A stretch of 6,333 nucleotides of DNA from Caldilineaceae bacterium (GTDB lineage: Bacteria; Chloroflexota; Anaerolineae; Caldilineales; Caldilineaceae), in contig JAHEML010000237.1 in NCBI GenBank assembly GCA_024643705.1, positions 1 to 6,333 of the forward strand, written 5' to 3'. The translations under genes were made by a program, and so were the position numbers. This document shows, in pieces, positions 5,093 through 6,333 of the stretch (positions within the stretch are counted from its first letter, which is position 1; each line of letters starts with the position of its first letter). Below the pieces are notes generated by a model that was not told where the DNA came from, made no database searches, and worked only from the letters and a program-made list of their open reading frames with translations.

Positions 5093-6082
5093 TCATCGCA
5101 TGCGTGACGGCGACATCCACATATCCGGGTTGCCACCCAGCGCCCGTTTGACTAGCTCCGTCACCCGGTTCAACTCAGCGACAACATCCGCCGACAACTC
5201 CAGCTCCAGTGCGGGCAGATTCCACGCCACCTCTTCCGGCTTGCGCGCCCCCACCAGAAATGATGTGACACCCGCCTGCTGCTTGATCCAGGCGAGGGCT
5301 ACCGCGGCCATCGGCTGTCCCAGACTATCAGCAATCTGCCGTATGTCGGCCAGCGCGGCAAAGACCTCCACCTCGCCGCCAGCCTCTCCGTGGGAAGATT
5401 GGGGTCGGCTGTCCGCATAGTGGCGGGTACGGGCCAATCCCTCGGGCACGTCATCCGCGCTGGCATAGCGGCCAGTGAGCAACCCCTGCGCCAACGGGCT
5501 ATAACAGATGATGCCAACGTTTCGTGCGATGCATAAAGGCTGCACATCGCGTTCGATCACCCGCCAGAGCAGGGAAAAAGGCATCTGGTCAGTGACCACA
5601 TCCGTCAACTCCAGAATGGCAGACAGATCCTGAACCCCAAAATTACAGACGCCAATCGCACGGATCTTGCCCTGGCGTTGCAACGTTTCCAGTGCGCCGA
5701 CAGTCTCTTCCAACGGCACATTCCAGTTGGGCCAATGAATTTGGTAGAGGTCAATTGTGTCGGTTTGCAGATTGTGCAGGCTCTGCTCGCAGGCGGCGAT
5801 CACATCGCCCGCGGCCAGATGGGAAGGGCTGACTTTCGTGGCGATGACAGCATCTTGACGACGACCGGTCAGCCCTTTGCCCAACACCCGTTCGGAATGG
5901 CCTGCCTCGTAGCCTTCGGCTGTGTCGAAAAAATTGATACCCGCATCCAGCGCGGCGTGGACTGTGGCGACAGAATCTTCTTCGCTCTGATCGCCCCACA
6001 CTTTGCCTCCCGCAAAGGGCCAGCAGCCCAATGCGATAGCCGAAACGTCAATGTCTGTGTTGCCCAGTTTGTGGTATTGCAT
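5093..6082 (-). CDS. Aldo/keto reductase
   Basis: Cytoplasmic NAD(P)H-dependent oxidoreductase, 329 aa, of normal length, reducing aldehydes or ketones to alcohols or the reverse on sugars. The catalytic tetrad is complete: Asp53 and Tyr58 in FFDTAEGYEAGHSE, Lys83 in ATKVSP, and His116 in YQIHWPN. Cofactor-binding segments are recognisable: GVCNF (144-148), YSPLAQGLLTG (194-204) and GARKPEEVAWN (278-288). The QIHWPN form is typical of bacterial and plant-type 'general stress/voltage subunit-like' aldo/keto reductases, which act on many substrates. GGAGG about 7 bases before ATG 6082 is a strong ribosome binding site. The gene begins 54 bases after the end of another enolase-superfamily gene in the same direction, so the pair is probably one transcript. 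This pairing suggests oxidation or reduction of a sugar or keto-sugar acid, with substrate unknown. Confidence 0.93.
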   Translation of the reverse strand: MQYHKLGNTDIDVSAIALGCWPFAGGKVWGDQSEEDSVATVHAALDAGINFFDTAEGYEAGHSERVLGKGLTGRRQDAVIATKVSPSHLAAGDVIAACEQSLHNLQTDTIDLYQIHWPNWNVPLEETVGALETLQRQGKIRAIGVCNFGVQDLSAILELTDVVTDQMPFSLLWRVIERDVQPLCIARNVGIICYSPLAQGLLTGRYASADDVPEGLARTRHYADSRPQSSHGEAGGEVEVFAALADIRQIADSLGQPMAAVALAWIKQQAGVTSFLVGARKPEEVAWNLPALELELSADVVAELNRVTELVKRALGGNPDMWMSPSRMR

Positions 6083-6093
6083 TGATTTCCTCC
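6083..6093 (-). promoter_or_regulatory. Strong ribosome binding site of the aldo/keto reductase
   Basis: On the minus strand the sequence reads TAGGAGGAAATCA just before the ATG, with GGAGG about 7 bases upstream. It is the best Shine-Dalgarno match among the minus-strand genes here and fixes the start at 6082. The 54-base gap to the upstream stop codon holds no terminator-like hairpin, consistent with co-transcription with the partial gene to the right. Confidence 0.75.
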
Positions 6094-6136
6094 TACAAGA
6101 TTTGGAGAAAGTAGTTGTGTCGTCTGCCGTCTGTCA

Positions 6137-6333
6137 TCAAAGAGTGCTTTTGCGGCCGTACACACTCAGCCGAGACACCGCTTCCTCATCAATCTCGACC
6201 CCAAGCCCTGGGCCTGTGGGCACAGACAGAAAACCGTCTACTTGGTCAAAGGGGGTGGCAATCCCTTCCCGGATGGGGCTGGGTGTGCGGTCAAATTCCA
6301 TCACCGGCTCCTGTTGATAGGGCAGAGGGTTGC
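6137..6333 (-). CDS. C-terminal end of a second enolase-superfamily (galactonate dehydratase-like) enzyme, partial
   Basis: The gene enters from the right edge and only its last 64 codons plus the TGA at 6137-6139 are in the window. The 5' part lies beyond the edge, so it is cut by the window, not broken. The visible segment reads NPLPYQQEPVMEFDRTPSPI at residues 1-20 of the fragment and continues to VDGFLSVPTGPGLGVEIDEE (31-50). The 'dG.l.VP..PGLGveid' block is the usual C-terminus of mandelate racemase/galactonate dehydratase-type enzymes. The complete enzyme further left has the same PGLG element (LLLPDRPGLGSDL). All metal ligands lie outside the window, so the reaction cannot be checked. 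It probably shares a transcript with the aldo/keto reductase and would be a second acid-sugar dehydratase of the locus. Confidence 0.8.
   Translation of the reverse strand, partial: NPLPYQQEPVMEFDRTPSPIREGIATPFDQVDGFLSVPTGPGLGVEIDEEAVSRLSVYGRKSTL

Noticed and set aside
6003..6317. Plus-strand open frame across the aldo/keto reductase start
   Set aside because: It overlaps the antisense of two real minus-strand coding regions and their intergenic ribosome binding site. The protein has no recognisable features.

Overview
The window looks like a piece of a GC-rich, free-living bacterial chromosome, most plausibly Chloroflexota (Anaerolineae/Caldilinea-like). This is an inference from three things: the style of the catabolic genes, a DUF2283 gene, and an intergenic element built of heptanucleotide repeats, which I associate with that phylum. 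No marker gene fixes the taxonomy. No rRNA, tRNA, insertion sequence or CRISPR array was seen.

Left end (1-650): an AT-richer stretch with two consecutive small plus-strand genes (91-315 and 348-569), each behind a good Shine-Dalgarno sequence. They end at a very strong perfect hairpin (589-649), which also faces the end of the transporter gene coming from the right and so probably terminates in both directions.

Middle (692-4679): three minus-strand genes read right to left. They are an enolase-superfamily (mandelate racemase/galactonate dehydratase-like) enzyme at 3495-4679, a glycoside-hydrolase-like TIM-barrel protein at 2151-3413, and a 12-TM major facilitator transporter at 692-2023. 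A hairpin that could attenuate transcription sits between the first two. A repeat cassette, a heptamer inverted repeat plus a tandem heptamer array, sits between the last two.

Right part (4680-6333): a 165-bp divergent regulatory region with two dyad symmetries leads into a lone plus-strand DUF2283 gene (4845-5087) that may be translated leaderless. It converges with a minus-strand aldo/keto reductase (5093-6082). The reductase follows the 3' end of a second enolase-superfamily gene (6137 to the right edge), which is cut by the window.

Taken together, the minus-strand genes resemble a carbohydrate or sugar-acid utilisation locus. The hydrolase-like protein would release or modify a sugar, the MFS protein would move it, the aldo/keto reductase would interconvert aldehyde/ketone and alcohol, and the two enolase-superfamily enzymes would dehydrate (or epimerise) acid sugars. 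The substrate cannot be read from the sequence. The most unusual points are the uncharacterised hydrolase-like protein beside an acid-sugar enzyme that lacks the DgoD-type general acid His, the pair of small proteins sharing a spaced helix motif, and the heptamer repeat cassette.
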